From contig NC_014830.1 of assembly GCF_000184685.1 (NCBI RefSeq), forward strand, positions 1,922,001 to 1,986,000: a stretch of 64,000 nt of DNA. Direction: 5' to 3'. A program made the translations under genes and the position numbers. Below the pieces are notes generated by a model. The model ran no database searches and was not told the origin of the DNA. It was given only the letters and a program-made list of their open reading frames with translations. Shown piece after piece: positions 37,335 to 45,552 of the stretch. The stretch comes from Intrasporangium calvum DSM 43043 (lineage in GTDB: Bacteria; Actinomycetota; Actinomycetes; Actinomycetales; Dermatophilaceae). Position 1 is the stretch's first letter, and every line of letters begins with the position of its first letter.

Positions 37335-38516
37335 GTGGACCCCGTACTCATCATCCCGCTGCTGATCATCGCAGTGGCGCTCATCATCGTGCTGCGCACG
37401 GTGCGGATCGTCCCTCAGCAGACGGCGCAGATCGTCGAGCGCCTGGGTGGCTACAACAAGACACTGACGGCCGGGATCCACTTCCTCGTGCCCTTCGTCG
37501 ACAAGGTGCGGGCCAACATCGACCTGCGCGAGCAGGTCGTCACGTTCCCCCCGCAGCCGGTGATCACGTCCGACAACCTCGTCGTGAGCATCGACACCGT
37601 CATCTACTACTCGGTGATCGACGCCAAGGCAGCCGTCTACGAGATCGCCAACTTCATCCAGGGCATCGAGCAGCTGACCGTCACCACGCTCCGCAACGTC
37701 ATCGGCTCCCTCGACCTCGAGCAGACCCTGACCAGTCGTGACCAGATCAACGGCCAGCTGCGGGGGGTGCTCGACGAGGCGACCGGCAAGTGGGGGATTC
37801 GCGTCAACCGGGTCGAGCTGAAGGCGATCGACCCGCCTCACTCGGTGCAGGACTCGATGGAGCAGCAGATGCGCGCCGAGCGGAACCGGCGCGCCGCCAT
37901 CCTCACGGCCGAGGGGGTCAAGCAGTCGGCCATCCTCACCGCCGAGGGTGAGAAGCAGAGCCAGATCCTGCGGGCCGAGGGATCGGCGCAGGCCCGGATC
38001 CTCGAGGCGCAGGGCCAGTCCCGAGCCATCCAGCAGGTCTTTGCCGCGATCCACCGTGGCCGGCCGACCCAGAAGCTGCTCGCCTACCAGTACCTGCAGG
38101 TCCTGCCACAGCTCGCCCGGGGCGACTCCAACAAGATGTGGATCGTGCCGTCCGAGCTGACCGACGCCCTCCGCGGCATCGGCAACGCGCTGGGAGCCAA
38201 CGACCGCCCCGAGCTCGACGAGGAGGAGTGGTTCGACCCGGGCACGCCGGAGGACGACGCCTTCGCCGAGACCATCCTGGAGGACCCGGCCAAGGCGCTT
38301 GCCGAGGCGCGCGGGCAGGCGGCTCAGGCCAGCGCTGAGTCGACCGAGCACGCCGCTCCCGTGAGTCGGCAACAGCCGCCGATCCAGCCCGCAGCCGACC
38401 AGGTGCCTGCGCCCGCTCCCATGCCCCCGGCAGCTCCGATGCCGCCGGCTGCCCCCGTGGCCGAGGGGGACGACCTCGATCTGCGCGATGAGGGGGAGAC
38501 CCCGACCACCCGCTGA
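37335..38516 (+). CDS. SPFH/stomatin-family protein (QmcA-like)
   Basis: A 393-residue protein with one N-terminal membrane helix (residues 4-22), a band-7 domain (RLGGYNKTLTAGIHFLVPFVD), and a coiled coil rich in E/A/Q (ERNRRAAILTAEGVKQSAIL). After about residue 290 comes an acidic, Pro/Ala-rich tail with repeated MPPAAP. It likely forms oligomeric membrane scaffolds with the NfeD partner. GTG start with AGGGAG 6 nt upstream. Confidence 0.92.
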   Translation: MDPVLIIPLLIIAVALIIVLRTVRIVPQQTAQIVERLGGYNKTLTAGIHFLVPFVDKVRANIDLREQVVTFPPQPVITSDNLVVSIDTVIYYSVIDAKAAVYEIANFIQGIEQLTVTTLRNVIGSLDLEQTLTSRDQINGQLRGVLDEATGKWGIRVNRVELKAIDPPHSVQDSMEQQMRAERNRRAAILTAEGVKQSAILTAEGEKQSQILRAEGSAQARILEAQGQSRAIQQVFAAIHRGRPTQKLLAYQYLQVLPQLARGDSNKMWIVPSELTDALRGIGNALGANDRPELDEEEWFDPGTPEDDAFAETILEDPAKALAEARGQAAQASAESTEHAAPVSRQQPPIQPAADQVPAPAPMPPAAPMPPAAPVAEGDDLDLRDEGETPTTR

Positions 38517-38559
38517 GCGGTTCGCGCGTCACCCGGCGACCCTGCCCTAGGGTGGCCGG

Positions 38560-39324
38560 GTGACGTTCTGGTCGGCCGCCGCCATCGCCCTGGCTGGTAC
38601 CGCGGCCGGGATGATCAACACGATCGTCGGCTCCGGCACCCTGATCACCTTCCCCACGTTGCTCTTCTTCGGGATCAACCCGCTCGCGGCGAACGTCTCC
38701 AACACCCTCGGCCTCGTCGCAGGGGGAGTCACCGGCGCGTGGGGCTACCGCCACGAGCTGACGGGGCAGGCACCGAGCCTCCGTCGGCTCATCCCGCTCT
38801 CTCTCGTCGGCTCCATCATCGGTGCCGCCCTGCTCCTCGTCCTTCCCCCGAGCGCCTTCAACGCCATCGTGCCGGTCCTGATCGCGCTCGCGCTCGTCCT
38901 CGTCGTGCTCGGCCCCCGGATACAGGCCTGGGCCGCCCGGGACCGTCACGCACAGCCCGCCTGGCACGCGCCCGCGATGGCTGGGGGGGTGCTCCTCGCG
39001 GGGATGTACGGCGGATACTTCGGGGCAGCCCAGGGGGTCCTCCTGATGGGCCTGTTCAGTGCGCTCAGCGCCGAACCGCTCCAGCGTCTCAACGGCTACA
39101 AGAACGTCCTGGCCCTGATCGTCAACTTCGTCGCCGCACTCCTGTTCGTGGGGTTCGCCCGGGAGCACGTCGACTGGCGCGTCGTGGCCCTCATCGCCGG
39201 GGGCAGCTTCGTCGGCGGCGTGCTCGGCGCCCGCATCGGCCGGCGCATCCCGCCCGGCGTGCTGCGCCTGCTGATCGTGGCCATCGGCGTGGTCGCCATC
39301 GTCAAGCTGATCTGGTTCGGGTGA
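38560..39324 (+). CDS. TauE/SafE-family permease 1
   Basis: A 254-residue membrane protein with about seven hydrophobic segments in two repeats, opening with AAGMINTIVGSGTLITFPTL, and with YGGYFGAAQGVLLM in the second half. The family includes sulfite, sulfoacetate and other anion permeases; the substrate is unknown. TAGGGT lies 6 bp before the GTG (38548-38553). The stop overlaps the next permease gene by GTGA. Confidence 0.9.
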   Translation: MTFWSAAAIALAGTAAGMINTIVGSGTLITFPTLLFFGINPLAANVSNTLGLVAGGVTGAWGYRHELTGQAPSLRRLIPLSLVGSIIGAALLLVLPPSAFNAIVPVLIALALVLVVLGPRIQAWAARDRHAQPAWHAPAMAGGVLLAGMYGGYFGAAQGVLLMGLFSALSAEPLQRLNGYKNVLALIVNFVAALLFVGFAREHVDWRVVALIAGGSFVGGVLGARIGRRIPPGVLRLLIVAIGVVAIVKLIWFG

Positions 39325-40037
39325 CGGGCGTCCACCTCGCCCTGGGGATCGCCGTCCTGCTCGGGGCCCTGGTCCAGGGGTCCATCGGCTTCGGCAGCGC
39401 CGTCGTCGCGGCGCCCTTCGTCGTGGTGTGGGCCCCGGAGATCATGCCGGTCGCCATCCTCGTCACGAGCCTCACCGTCCCCGTGGTCCAGCTCGTGCAC
39501 GGTCCGCGTCGGGTCGCCTGGCGCCCCCTGGGGTGGGCCCTGGTCGGAAGGGCCCTGCTCACCCCCGCCGGCGTCTGGCTCGTCTCCGCCTACTCGGCGG
39601 ACCTCATCGCCGTTCTCGTCGGTGTCCTGCTGCTCCTGACGGTCGGAGTCTCCTTGACCCGCTTTCGGATCCACGCGACCCCGAGCAACGCCTTCGCGTC
39701 CGGAGCCGTGGCCGGGGTCTCCGGGACAGCAGCGTCCATCGGGGGTCCGTTCTTCGCGCTCGTGCTCCAGCACGAGGAGCCGGCCCGGGTCCGCTCGACG
39801 CTGTCCTGGTTCTTCGTCGTCGGGACCGCGATGGCTCTCGGGGGGCTGGCCGCCGCCGGTCAGGTCCACCGGACAGCCGTCGACGTCGGGCTCCTGTGGG
39901 TCCCCTTCTCGGTCCTCGGCTACGCCGGCGCCCAACCGGTCCGCCGGCTCCTTCCCGCGCGTCGCCTCCGGGTGGCCGTGCTCGCCTTCTGTGCGCTGGC
40001 CGGCGTCGCGGTGATCGCCCGCGCGCTCGTGGCCTGA
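39321..40037 (+). CDS. TauE/SafE-family permease 2
   Basis: A 238-residue membrane protein of the same family as its upstream neighbour but clearly diverged, with LLGALVQGSIGFGSAVVAAP and GVSGTAASIGGPFFAL. The GTG overlaps the preceding stop, so the two are translationally coupled and may work as a pair or heterodimer. The longer open frame upstream is the shadow of the first permease. Confidence 0.88.
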   Translation: MTGVHLALGIAVLLGALVQGSIGFGSAVVAAPFVVVWAPEIMPVAILVTSLTVPVVQLVHGPRRVAWRPLGWALVGRALLTPAGVWLVSAYSADLIAVLVGVLLLLTVGVSLTRFRIHATPSNAFASGAVAGVSGTAASIGGPFFALVLQHEEPARVRSTLSWFFVVGTAMALGGLAAAGQVHRTAVDVGLLWVPFSVLGYAGAQPVRRLLPARRLRVAVLAFCALAGVAVIARALVA

Positions 40038-40055
40038 CCGCTCTACCCTTGCCGC

Positions 40056-40871
40056 GTGCCGATCCTCATCACCGACCCGTCGGACCCCCGGCTGGAGGAC
40101 TACGTCTCACTCACCGATGTCGCCCTGCGACGGCGGGCCGAGCCGGAACGTGGCCTCTACATCGCCGAGAGCGAGAAGGTGATCCGGCGGGCGCTGGGGG
40201 CCGGCCACCGGCCCCGTTCCTTCCTGATGGCCGAGCGGTGGCTGACGGACCTCGCCGACGTGGTGGCCGACGCGGAGTCGCACGACGTGCCGGTCTTCGT
40301 CGGCGAGCACGACGTCATCGAGCGACTCACCGGCTTCCACCTGCATCGCGGGGCGTTGGCCTCGATGCAGCGACCGGGCCTGCCGGAGGTGGCCTCTCTC
40401 GTCGCCGATGCACGGCGCATCGTCGTGCTAGAGGACATCGTCGACCACACCAACGTCGGGGCCGTCTTCCGCTCCGCCGCAGCCCTCGGGGTGGACGCGG
40501 TGCTCGTCACACCCCGGTGCGCCGACCCGCTCTACCGCCGCTCGATCAGGGTGTCGATGGGCACCGTCTTCCAGGTCCCGTGGACGAGGATCGACCCGTG
40601 GCCCGGCGGGATGGCGGTTCTCCAGTCCCACGGCTTCACCGTCGCGGCGCTGGCCCTGTCCGACGACGCAGTGGCCCTTGATGTCCTCGAGGCCGCGCCG
40701 CCGACGAAGGTCGCCGTGGTCCTGGGCGCCGAGGGGGACGGACTCGGTGGCACCACCGTCGCCGCGGCCGACGTCGTCGTGCGCATCCCGATGGCCGGGG
40801 GCGTCGACTCCCTCAACGTCGCGGCTGCCTCCGCGGTGGCCATGTGGGCGCTGCGCATCCGGGACCGCTGA
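40056..40871 (+). CDS. SpoU/TrmH-family RNA 2'-O-methyltransferase
   Basis: A 271-residue SPOUT methyltransferase acting on rRNA or tRNA riboses with S-adenosylmethionine. Motifs are NVGAVFRSAAALGVDAV near residue 130, VVLGAEGDGLG near 230 and IPMAGGVDSLNVAAASAV at the knot. An N-terminal substrate-binding region precedes it. TACCCT lies 6 bp before the GTG (40044-40049). Target nucleotide unknown. Confidence 0.93.
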   Translation: MPILITDPSDPRLEDYVSLTDVALRRRAEPERGLYIAESEKVIRRALGAGHRPRSFLMAERWLTDLADVVADAESHDVPVFVGEHDVIERLTGFHLHRGALASMQRPGLPEVASLVADARRIVVLEDIVDHTNVGAVFRSAAALGVDAVLVTPRCADPLYRRSIRVSMGTVFQVPWTRIDPWPGGMAVLQSHGFTVAALALSDDAVALDVLEAAPPTKVAVVLGAEGDGLGGTTVAAADVVVRIPMAGGVDSLNVAAASAVAMWALRIRDR

Positions 40872-40943
40872 CCCGGCGTGGACGGGGTGCCACCGGGTGC
40901 CCTGAGTGCCCCGGAGCGCCACAGCGCGGCCAGCCCCCCTGCC

Positions 40944-40953
40944 GGATGCCGCT
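40944..40953 (+). repeat. Variant dispersed motif copy
   Basis: GGATGCCGCT followed by GAGCTCGCTCCC (one core mismatch), in the convergent gap between the SpoU and DUF3037 genes. Confidence 0.55.
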
Positions 40954-40982
40954 GAGCTCGCTCCCAGCCCGACCGACGCCGG

Positions 40983-41369
40983 TCAGCTGCCGTCCAGCCG
41001 CACGAGGCGGTCGAGCAGGTGAGTGAGCTCGGCCGCAGGATCGTCGGTCAGGCCGCCGTGGACCGGGCCGGGCTGGACGACCGTGGACCGGGGGGCGATG
41101 ATCCAGCCGAACCGCTGGCCGGGCTTGTCGAGCCTCGGCAGGCCGCGCCCGGTCTCACCGGCGCAGACCGCGCGGACCCGGTCGAGCATCCGGCGCACCC
41201 CGTCGACGTCACACATGGGGGCGAAGGCGGCGATCCGTCCGGGGTCGAGCTCCCAGGCCGCGTCGAGGAACTCCGCGTCCTGGCAGTGCAGGACGACCCC
41301 GACGTTGACGAACTCCTCGCGGTCGACGCGGGGGACGAGACGGAGGACGACGTACTGGTAGGCCTTCAT
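40983..41369 (-). CDS. DUF3037 protein, partner of HipA-like kinase
   Basis: A 128-residue protein beginning MKAYQYVVLRLVPRVDREEF, the DUF3037 pattern. Function unknown. Its ATG overlaps the stop of the HipA-like kinase gene (ATGA at 41366-41369), so the pair is coupled. The open frame upstream lies inside the kinase gene and is rejected. Confidence 0.82.
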   Translation of the reverse strand: MKAYQYVVLRLVPRVDREEFVNVGVVLHCQDAEFLDAAWELDPGRIAAFAPMCDVDGVRRMLDRVRAVCAGETGRGLPRLDKPGQRFGWIIAPRSTVVQPGPVHGGLTDDPAAELTHLLDRLVRLDGS

Positions 41370-42133
41370 GCCGCGGCCCGTCCGGGCACCCACGAGGTGC
41401 TGTCGAGGCGAGCGTCGAGAAGCGCCCGATAGGCCGTGCGAACCGCGGTGGCGTCGGGGAGCTCGTCCGTCGGCTCGAGCCACTCGTCGGGCACGTCGGC
41501 GAGCGCCGACGTGACTCGGGCGCCGGTCAAGAGATCCCGCAGCTCGTCATGCCGGGCGCTGATGTCACCCGCGACGTCACGGAGCACGTGCCGGCTCGCG
41601 TCGAACGGCTGCGCCGCGAAACGCTCCGCGGACGGCGGCCGGCTCGGCCAGGAGTGATGGAAGTACAGCGCGGCCCCGTGGTCGATGGCGTAGGTCCGCC
41701 CGTGCCAGACGAGGAGGTTGGGGTTCGACCAGGTGCGATCGACGTTCGCGGTGAGGGCATCGAGCCAGACGATGCGCTCCGCGAGGTCGGCCGACGGCGG
41801 CTGCGAGCCGTCGTAGCCCAGCGAGCCGGGCAGGAAGTCGACTCCGAGGTTGGTCCCCACGGAGGCGGAGAGCAGGTCCTGGACCTCCTCGTCCGCCTCG
41901 TACTTGGCGATGCGTTCGTCAAGGGTGATCACGGCCAGGTCGGGGACGGGCACCCCGATGGCCCTCGCCAGTGCTCCGACGAGCACCTCGGCGACGAGCA
42001 CCTTGAGCCCTTGGCCCGCACCCCGGAACTTCATGACGTAGGTGCCCTCGTCGCTGGCCTCGACGATTCCGGGCAGCGAGCCGCCCTCCTTGAGGGGCGT
42101 CACGTAGCGAGTCGCGGTGACCTGGGGCAGCAC
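41366..42133 (-). CDS. HipA-like family kinase
   Basis: A 255-residue protein with a kinase-like pattern: an N-terminal MKFRGAG with a possible ATP-binding Lys, NVDRTWSNPNLLVW as the catalytic-loop equivalent near residue 135, and YAIDHGAALYF as the metal-binding DHG near 150. It resembles the short HipA-like group and lacks the full HipA N-domain; no HipB-type HTH protein is adjacent. TAGGCT lies 6 bp before the GTG (42140-42145), and its TAG is the stop codon of the upstream MFS gene. Confidence 0.8.
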   Translation of the reverse strand: MLPQVTATRYVTPLKEGGSLPGIVEASDEGTYVMKFRGAGQGLKVLVAEVLVGALARAIGVPVPDLAVITLDERIAKYEADEEVQDLLSASVGTNLGVDFLPGSLGYDGSQPPSADLAERIVWLDALTANVDRTWSNPNLLVWHGRTYAIDHGAALYFHHSWPSRPPSAERFAAQPFDASRHVLRDVAGDISARHDELRDLLTGARVTSALADVPDEWLEPTDELPDATAVRTAYRALLDARLDSTSWVPGRAAA

Positions 42134-42139
42134 CCCGTC

Positions 42140-42145
42140 AGCCTA
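42140..42145 (-). promoter_or_regulatory. -10 box reusing the MFS stop codon
   Basis: TAGGCT on the minus strand; its first three bases are the TAG stop of the MFS gene and it ends 6 bp before the HipA-like GTG start. Confidence 0.5.
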
Positions 42146-43465
42146 GTGGGCCGCACCCGGCCCGGAGCCGGGGCCGATGACGTCCTCGGCTGCCCCGACG
42201 GCCCGCCCGTCGGCCCGGGAGGCCGCGCCCCACGCAGCGGGCAGTCCCGCGGCGATGACCGCGAGGAGCCCGGCGACGGCGAGGGACGGCCAGGTCACCG
42301 CACCACTTCGGGGCAGGGTCCAGGCCGCGAGGGACGCGGCGGCCACGAGACCCGAGTTGTACATCATGTCGTGCAGGGCGAAGGTGCGTCCGAGGAGCGG
42401 GTCGGGGACATGCGTCTGGAGCAGGCTGTCGATGCTGATCTTGACGGTCTGGGCAGCGAAGCTGACGACGAAGTTCACGCTCGAGACGACCCACGGGTTG
42501 AGCCACGGCGCAAGCACCAGGAGAGCGACGGCCGACACCGCGAGCATGCGTGCGGAGAACGGGACCGGATGCCAGCGGGGGGCCAGCCAGGGGGTGATCA
42601 CGGCGGCCAGGCCGAACCCGGCAGCGGCCGCCACCGCGGCGAGCCCGAACCCCACCGCGTTGCCCGCCTGCTGGTTGGGTTGGGCGAAAGGGCCACGAAA
42701 GAGGAGCAGCGTCTGGAGCAGCACGAAGCCGAATGGCAGCCGAGACACGAAGACCAGACCGAGCAGGAGCCGCGCGCGCCGCGGCAGGGTGCGAGCGGCC
42801 TCTGCGAGGCCGCGACCGATGCCGCCGAGGACGGCGGCCGCGCGCAGGTCGCGGCTCGCGGTGTCTGGCCCGAGGAAGGGGAGCCTGGCCGCGGATCCGG
42901 CCGCCACGAGGATTCCGGCCGCCGCAGCCACCACGACGACCACGTCGCTGCTGAGGGCGCCGATGAGGCCGCCGAGGACGCCACCGAGGAAGTAGGCGAC
43001 CGATCCCGTGGTCGGAGCCACGGAGTTGCCGCTGACCAGGTGCTCTCGGGCGATGACGTGGGGCAGGCCCGCCGAGAAGCCGGCCAGCACGAAACGGTTG
43101 ACCGAGAAGACGAGCAGGACCACGAGGAAGAACCCGACCCCGGCCGAGCCGAGCCCCATCAGCCCGGCCACCGCGAGCACGACACCGGCGCGCACGAGCT
43201 GGCCGGCCACGATCACGCGCCTCCGCGGCCACCGGTCGAGCAGGGTGCCCGCGAACGGACCGAGGAAGCTGTAGGGCAGCAGCACCACGGCGAAGGCAGC
43301 GGCGATCGTCGTCGGGTCGGTGTTCCGCTCGGGGTTGAACAGGACGTGGCTGGCCAGCGCCACCTGGAACACGCCGTCGCTGCCCTGCGACGTGACCCGG
43401 GCCAGCAGCAGGCGCCGGAACCCGGCGAGCCGAAGCAGCATCACCAGCGCCCGCAGGAACGTCAC
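42143..43465 (-). CDS. MFS transporter
   Basis: A 440-residue membrane protein with about 12 hydrophobic segments and the MFS loop LLDRWPRRRVIVAG after helix 2. Substrate unknown; drug or metabolite efflux is common for this type. GTG 43465 is chosen since TACGCT lies 6 bp upstream (43472-43477); the open frame continues beyond but reads into the promoter region. The kinase-DUF3037 pair follows 9 bases downstream on the same strand. Confidence 0.88.
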   Translation of the reverse strand: MTFLRALVMLLRLAGFRRLLLARVTSQGSDGVFQVALASHVLFNPERNTDPTTIAAAFAVVLLPYSFLGPFAGTLLDRWPRRRVIVAGQLVRAGVVLAVAGLMGLGSAGVGFFLVVLLVFSVNRFVLAGFSAGLPHVIAREHLVSGNSVAPTTGSVAYFLGGVLGGLIGALSSDVVVVVAAAAGILVAAGSAARLPFLGPDTASRDLRAAAVLGGIGRGLAEAARTLPRRARLLLGLVFVSRLPFGFVLLQTLLLFRGPFAQPNQQAGNAVGFGLAAVAAAAGFGLAAVITPWLAPRWHPVPFSARMLAVSAVALLVLAPWLNPWVVSSVNFVVSFAAQTVKISIDSLLQTHVPDPLLGRTFALHDMMYNSGLVAAASLAAWTLPRSGAVTWPSLAVAGLLAVIAAGLPAAWGAASRADGRAVGAAEDVIGPGSGPGAAH

Positions 43466-43562
43466 GGCGTCAGCGTAGGGGGCGGCGCCGCGGGTAGGGC
43501 AGAGGGGAGACCATCCGGGCCCGGGCCCGGTCCGTCCGCCCAACCACCTCACGGGAGGCCAC

Positions 43563-44339
43563 GTGAAAGCGACCGAGTCGATCGCCGCCGGGCGGGGGAC
43601 CGCACCATCAGAGCTCGTCCTCGTCCGGCACGCCCAGAGCGTCGGCAACCTCGCCGACGAGTCCGCCCGGCAGCAGGGACTCGGTCGTCTCGAGCTGACG
43701 ACCCGCGACGCCGACACGCCGCTGTCCGACGTCGGCCGCGAGCAGGCCGCCGCCCTGGGGGAGTACCTCGGCCGCCTCGAGCCCGACGAGCACCCGGACG
43801 TCGTCCTGACCTCGCCGTACGAGCGTGCCGCCACCACGGCTGAGATCGCCCTCGGCCGGCTGGACCACGTCAACGTCCTGCGCGACGAACGCCTTCGCGA
43901 ACGAGACCTCGGTGCGTTCGACGGGATGACGGGTCTCGGGATCCGGGAGGCCTTCCCCGAGGAGGCGGAGCGACGCTCGCTCATGGGCAAGCTCTACTAC
44001 CGCCCGCCGGGTGGGGAGAGCTGGACCGATGTGGCGCTGCGGATCCGAAGTGTGCTGTCGGACATCCGCCAGGACTACGTCGGCAAGCGCGTCTGGGTCT
44101 TCACCCACCAGGCGGTGATCATGAGCTTCCGTCTCGTCATCGAAGGGCTCGAGGAGACGAAGCTCCTCGAGATCGACCGGGAGGTCCCACTCGCGAACTG
44201 CTCCCTGACCACCTACCGCGACCGCGACGGTGCCCTGGAGCTGGCCGGCTTCGCAGCCACCGACCACCTCCAGGAGCAGGCCGTCTCCGAGACCCATGAG
44301 CGGCCCCACACCCCGCACCGGGACGGCATCGATGCCTGA
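43563..44339 (+). CDS. Histidine phosphatase family protein
   Basis: A 258-residue protein of the phosphoglycerate-mutase-like superfamily, with the catalytic histidine in LVLVRHAQS near residue 23, TSPYERAATTA with the conserved Arg, ERDLGAFDG, and the second histidine in FTHQAVIM. Substrate unknown. GGGAGG precedes the GTG. It overlaps the next gene by 8 bases. Confidence 0.88.
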   Translation: MKATESIAAGRGTAPSELVLVRHAQSVGNLADESARQQGLGRLELTTRDADTPLSDVGREQAAALGEYLGRLEPDEHPDVVLTSPYERAATTAEIALGRLDHVNVLRDERLRERDLGAFDGMTGLGIREAFPEEAERRSLMGKLYYRPPGGESWTDVALRIRSVLSDIRQDYVGKRVWVFTHQAVIMSFRLVIEGLEETKLLEIDREVPLANCSLTTYRDRDGALELAGFAATDHLQEQAVSETHERPHTPHRDGIDA

Positions 44340-45267
44340 GACACCGCACACCGAGCCAGCCGGCACCCGAGACCCCGCTGCCGGGTCGGGGGCGGACCTG
44401 ACGATCACCCCGGGGCTCCTGCGCGGCTGGGCCCTGCCGGACCCCGGCGGTGACAAGTACGCCAAGGGGCGGGTCCTCATCGTCGGCGGCGGCGTCCAGA
44501 CGCCCGGCGCGGTGCTCCTCGCCGCGGAGGCCGCCCTCCGGGTCGGGGCCGGGCAACTCCAGATGGCGACGGTCCGAAGCACGGCACCCCTGCTCTCCAC
44601 CGCGGTGCCGGAGGCGTATGTCGAAGGGCTGCCCGAGGAGAGGGACGGGGACATCAGCCCCGACGCGGCCGCGCGAGTGCTCGAGCTGGCTGCCTCCGCC
44701 GACGCCGTGCTGCTCGGCCCGGGCATCATGGGCCCGGACGCCGCGAGGGCCCTGCTCGAGCGGGTCGTGCCCCACCTCGAGTGCTCGGTGGTCCTCGACG
44801 CCCTCGGCATGGCCTACCTCACTGCGCATCGTGACGGGGTCCGGCACCTCGAGGGCCGGGTGCTGCTGACGCCCAACGCACGTGAGCTCGCGGAGACCCT
44901 CGGCGAGGAGCACGACGACCCCGTCGACGACGTGCTGCGGGCCATGGCCGGGCGGCTCGCCGCGCAGAGCCGCGCCGTCGTGCTGGGCGGCGCGGCCACC
45001 TCGTTCGTCGTCACCCCCGACGGCGAGGTGTGGCGCAACGAGTCGGGGGCTCCCGGCATGGCCGCGTCCGGCGCCGGTGACGCCAAGGCGGGCGCGATCG
45101 CCGGTCTCCTCGCCCGCGGAGCCGGCCCGGCGCAGGCGGCTGCCTGGGGCGCCTTCATCCACGGTCGCGCCGGAGAGCGGCTCACCGCGGCCATCGGGAG
45201 GGTCGGCTTCCTCGCCCGCGAGCTGGTCCGCGAGCTGCCGACAGCCCTCGCGGAGATCGAGGTGTGA
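44332..45267 (+). CDS. nnrD: ADP-dependent NAD(P)H-hydrate dehydratase
   Basis: Repairs damaged NAD(P)H hydrates. The 311-residue ribokinase-fold protein has GRVLIVGGG near residue 45, LLGPGIMGP, LTPNARELAETLG and the GxGD motif in AASGAGDAKAGAIAGLLA. The N-terminal epimerase domain found in bifunctional Nnr proteins is absent. ATG 44332 is preferred; ATG 44296 in the same frame is possible. The last GxGD context GAGDAKAG differs slightly from the usual GTGDVLAG. Confidence 0.88.
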   Translation: MPETPHTEPAGTRDPAAGSGADLTITPGLLRGWALPDPGGDKYAKGRVLIVGGGVQTPGAVLLAAEAALRVGAGQLQMATVRSTAPLLSTAVPEAYVEGLPEERDGDISPDAAARVLELAASADAVLLGPGIMGPDAARALLERVVPHLECSVVLDALGMAYLTAHRDGVRHLEGRVLLTPNARELAETLGEEHDDPVDDVLRAMAGRLAAQSRAVVLGGAATSFVVTPDGEVWRNESGAPGMAASGAGDAKAGAIAGLLARGAGPAQAAAWGAFIHGRAGERLTAAIGRVGFLARELVRELPTALAEIEV

Positions 45268-45293
45268 GCCGCCACCGGCTCGGGGACATGCGA

Positions 45294-45332
45294 CAGGCCC
45301 CGAGCCTCTGACGTGCAGAGACTCGGGGCCTG
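45294..45332. terminator. Bidirectional terminator nnrD / tRNA-Leu
   Basis: Arms 45294-45310 and 45316-45332 pair over 17 positions with one mismatch and a 5-base loop (ACGTG). It lies between the 3' ends of nnrD (plus) and the tRNA (minus). Confidence 0.8.
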
Positions 45333-45334
45333 AC

Positions 45335-45421
45335 TGGTGTCGAGGGGGGGACTTGAACCCCCACGCCCGTTAAGGGCACTAGCACCTCAAGCTAGCGCGT
45401 CTGCCATTCCGCCACCCCGAC
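45335..45421 (-). tRNA. tRNA-Leu (GAG)
   Basis: Class II tRNA of 84 bases plus encoded CCA. The acceptor GTCGGGG pairs with CCTCGAC (one G-U), the anticodon loop is TTGAGGT between CTAGC and GCTAG, giving anticodon GAG, which reads CUC and CUU. A long variable arm and a T-loop GGTTCAAGTCC support leucine. CCA is encoded at 45335-45337. A strong hairpin follows directly. Confidence 0.97.
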
Positions 45422-45533
45422 AAGGTGATGAGCAAGCAATCCGTCCTCTCGGGCGAACCCCTTGCGGCGAGGTGAAACGGTAGCACGGGACCTGACCAAA
45501 TGCCCAAACGGGCAAGGGGCACCCAGCGAGCCC

Positions 45534-45543
45534 AGCGGCATAC
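45534..45543 (-). repeat. Dispersed motif copy overlapping a promoter
   Basis: Reverse-strand GTATGCCGCTGGGCTCGCTGGG. Its TAC at 45541-45543 starts the TACCCT box (45541-45546) in front of the M20 peptidase gene. Confidence 0.7.
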
Positions 45544-45552
45544 CCTGACGTC

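Noticed and set aside
41549-43843. 764-codon plus-strand frame opposite the HipA-like and MFS genes
   Set aside because: Low-complexity E/D/R/G composition typical of antisense frames; it crosses two real genes and a promoter.
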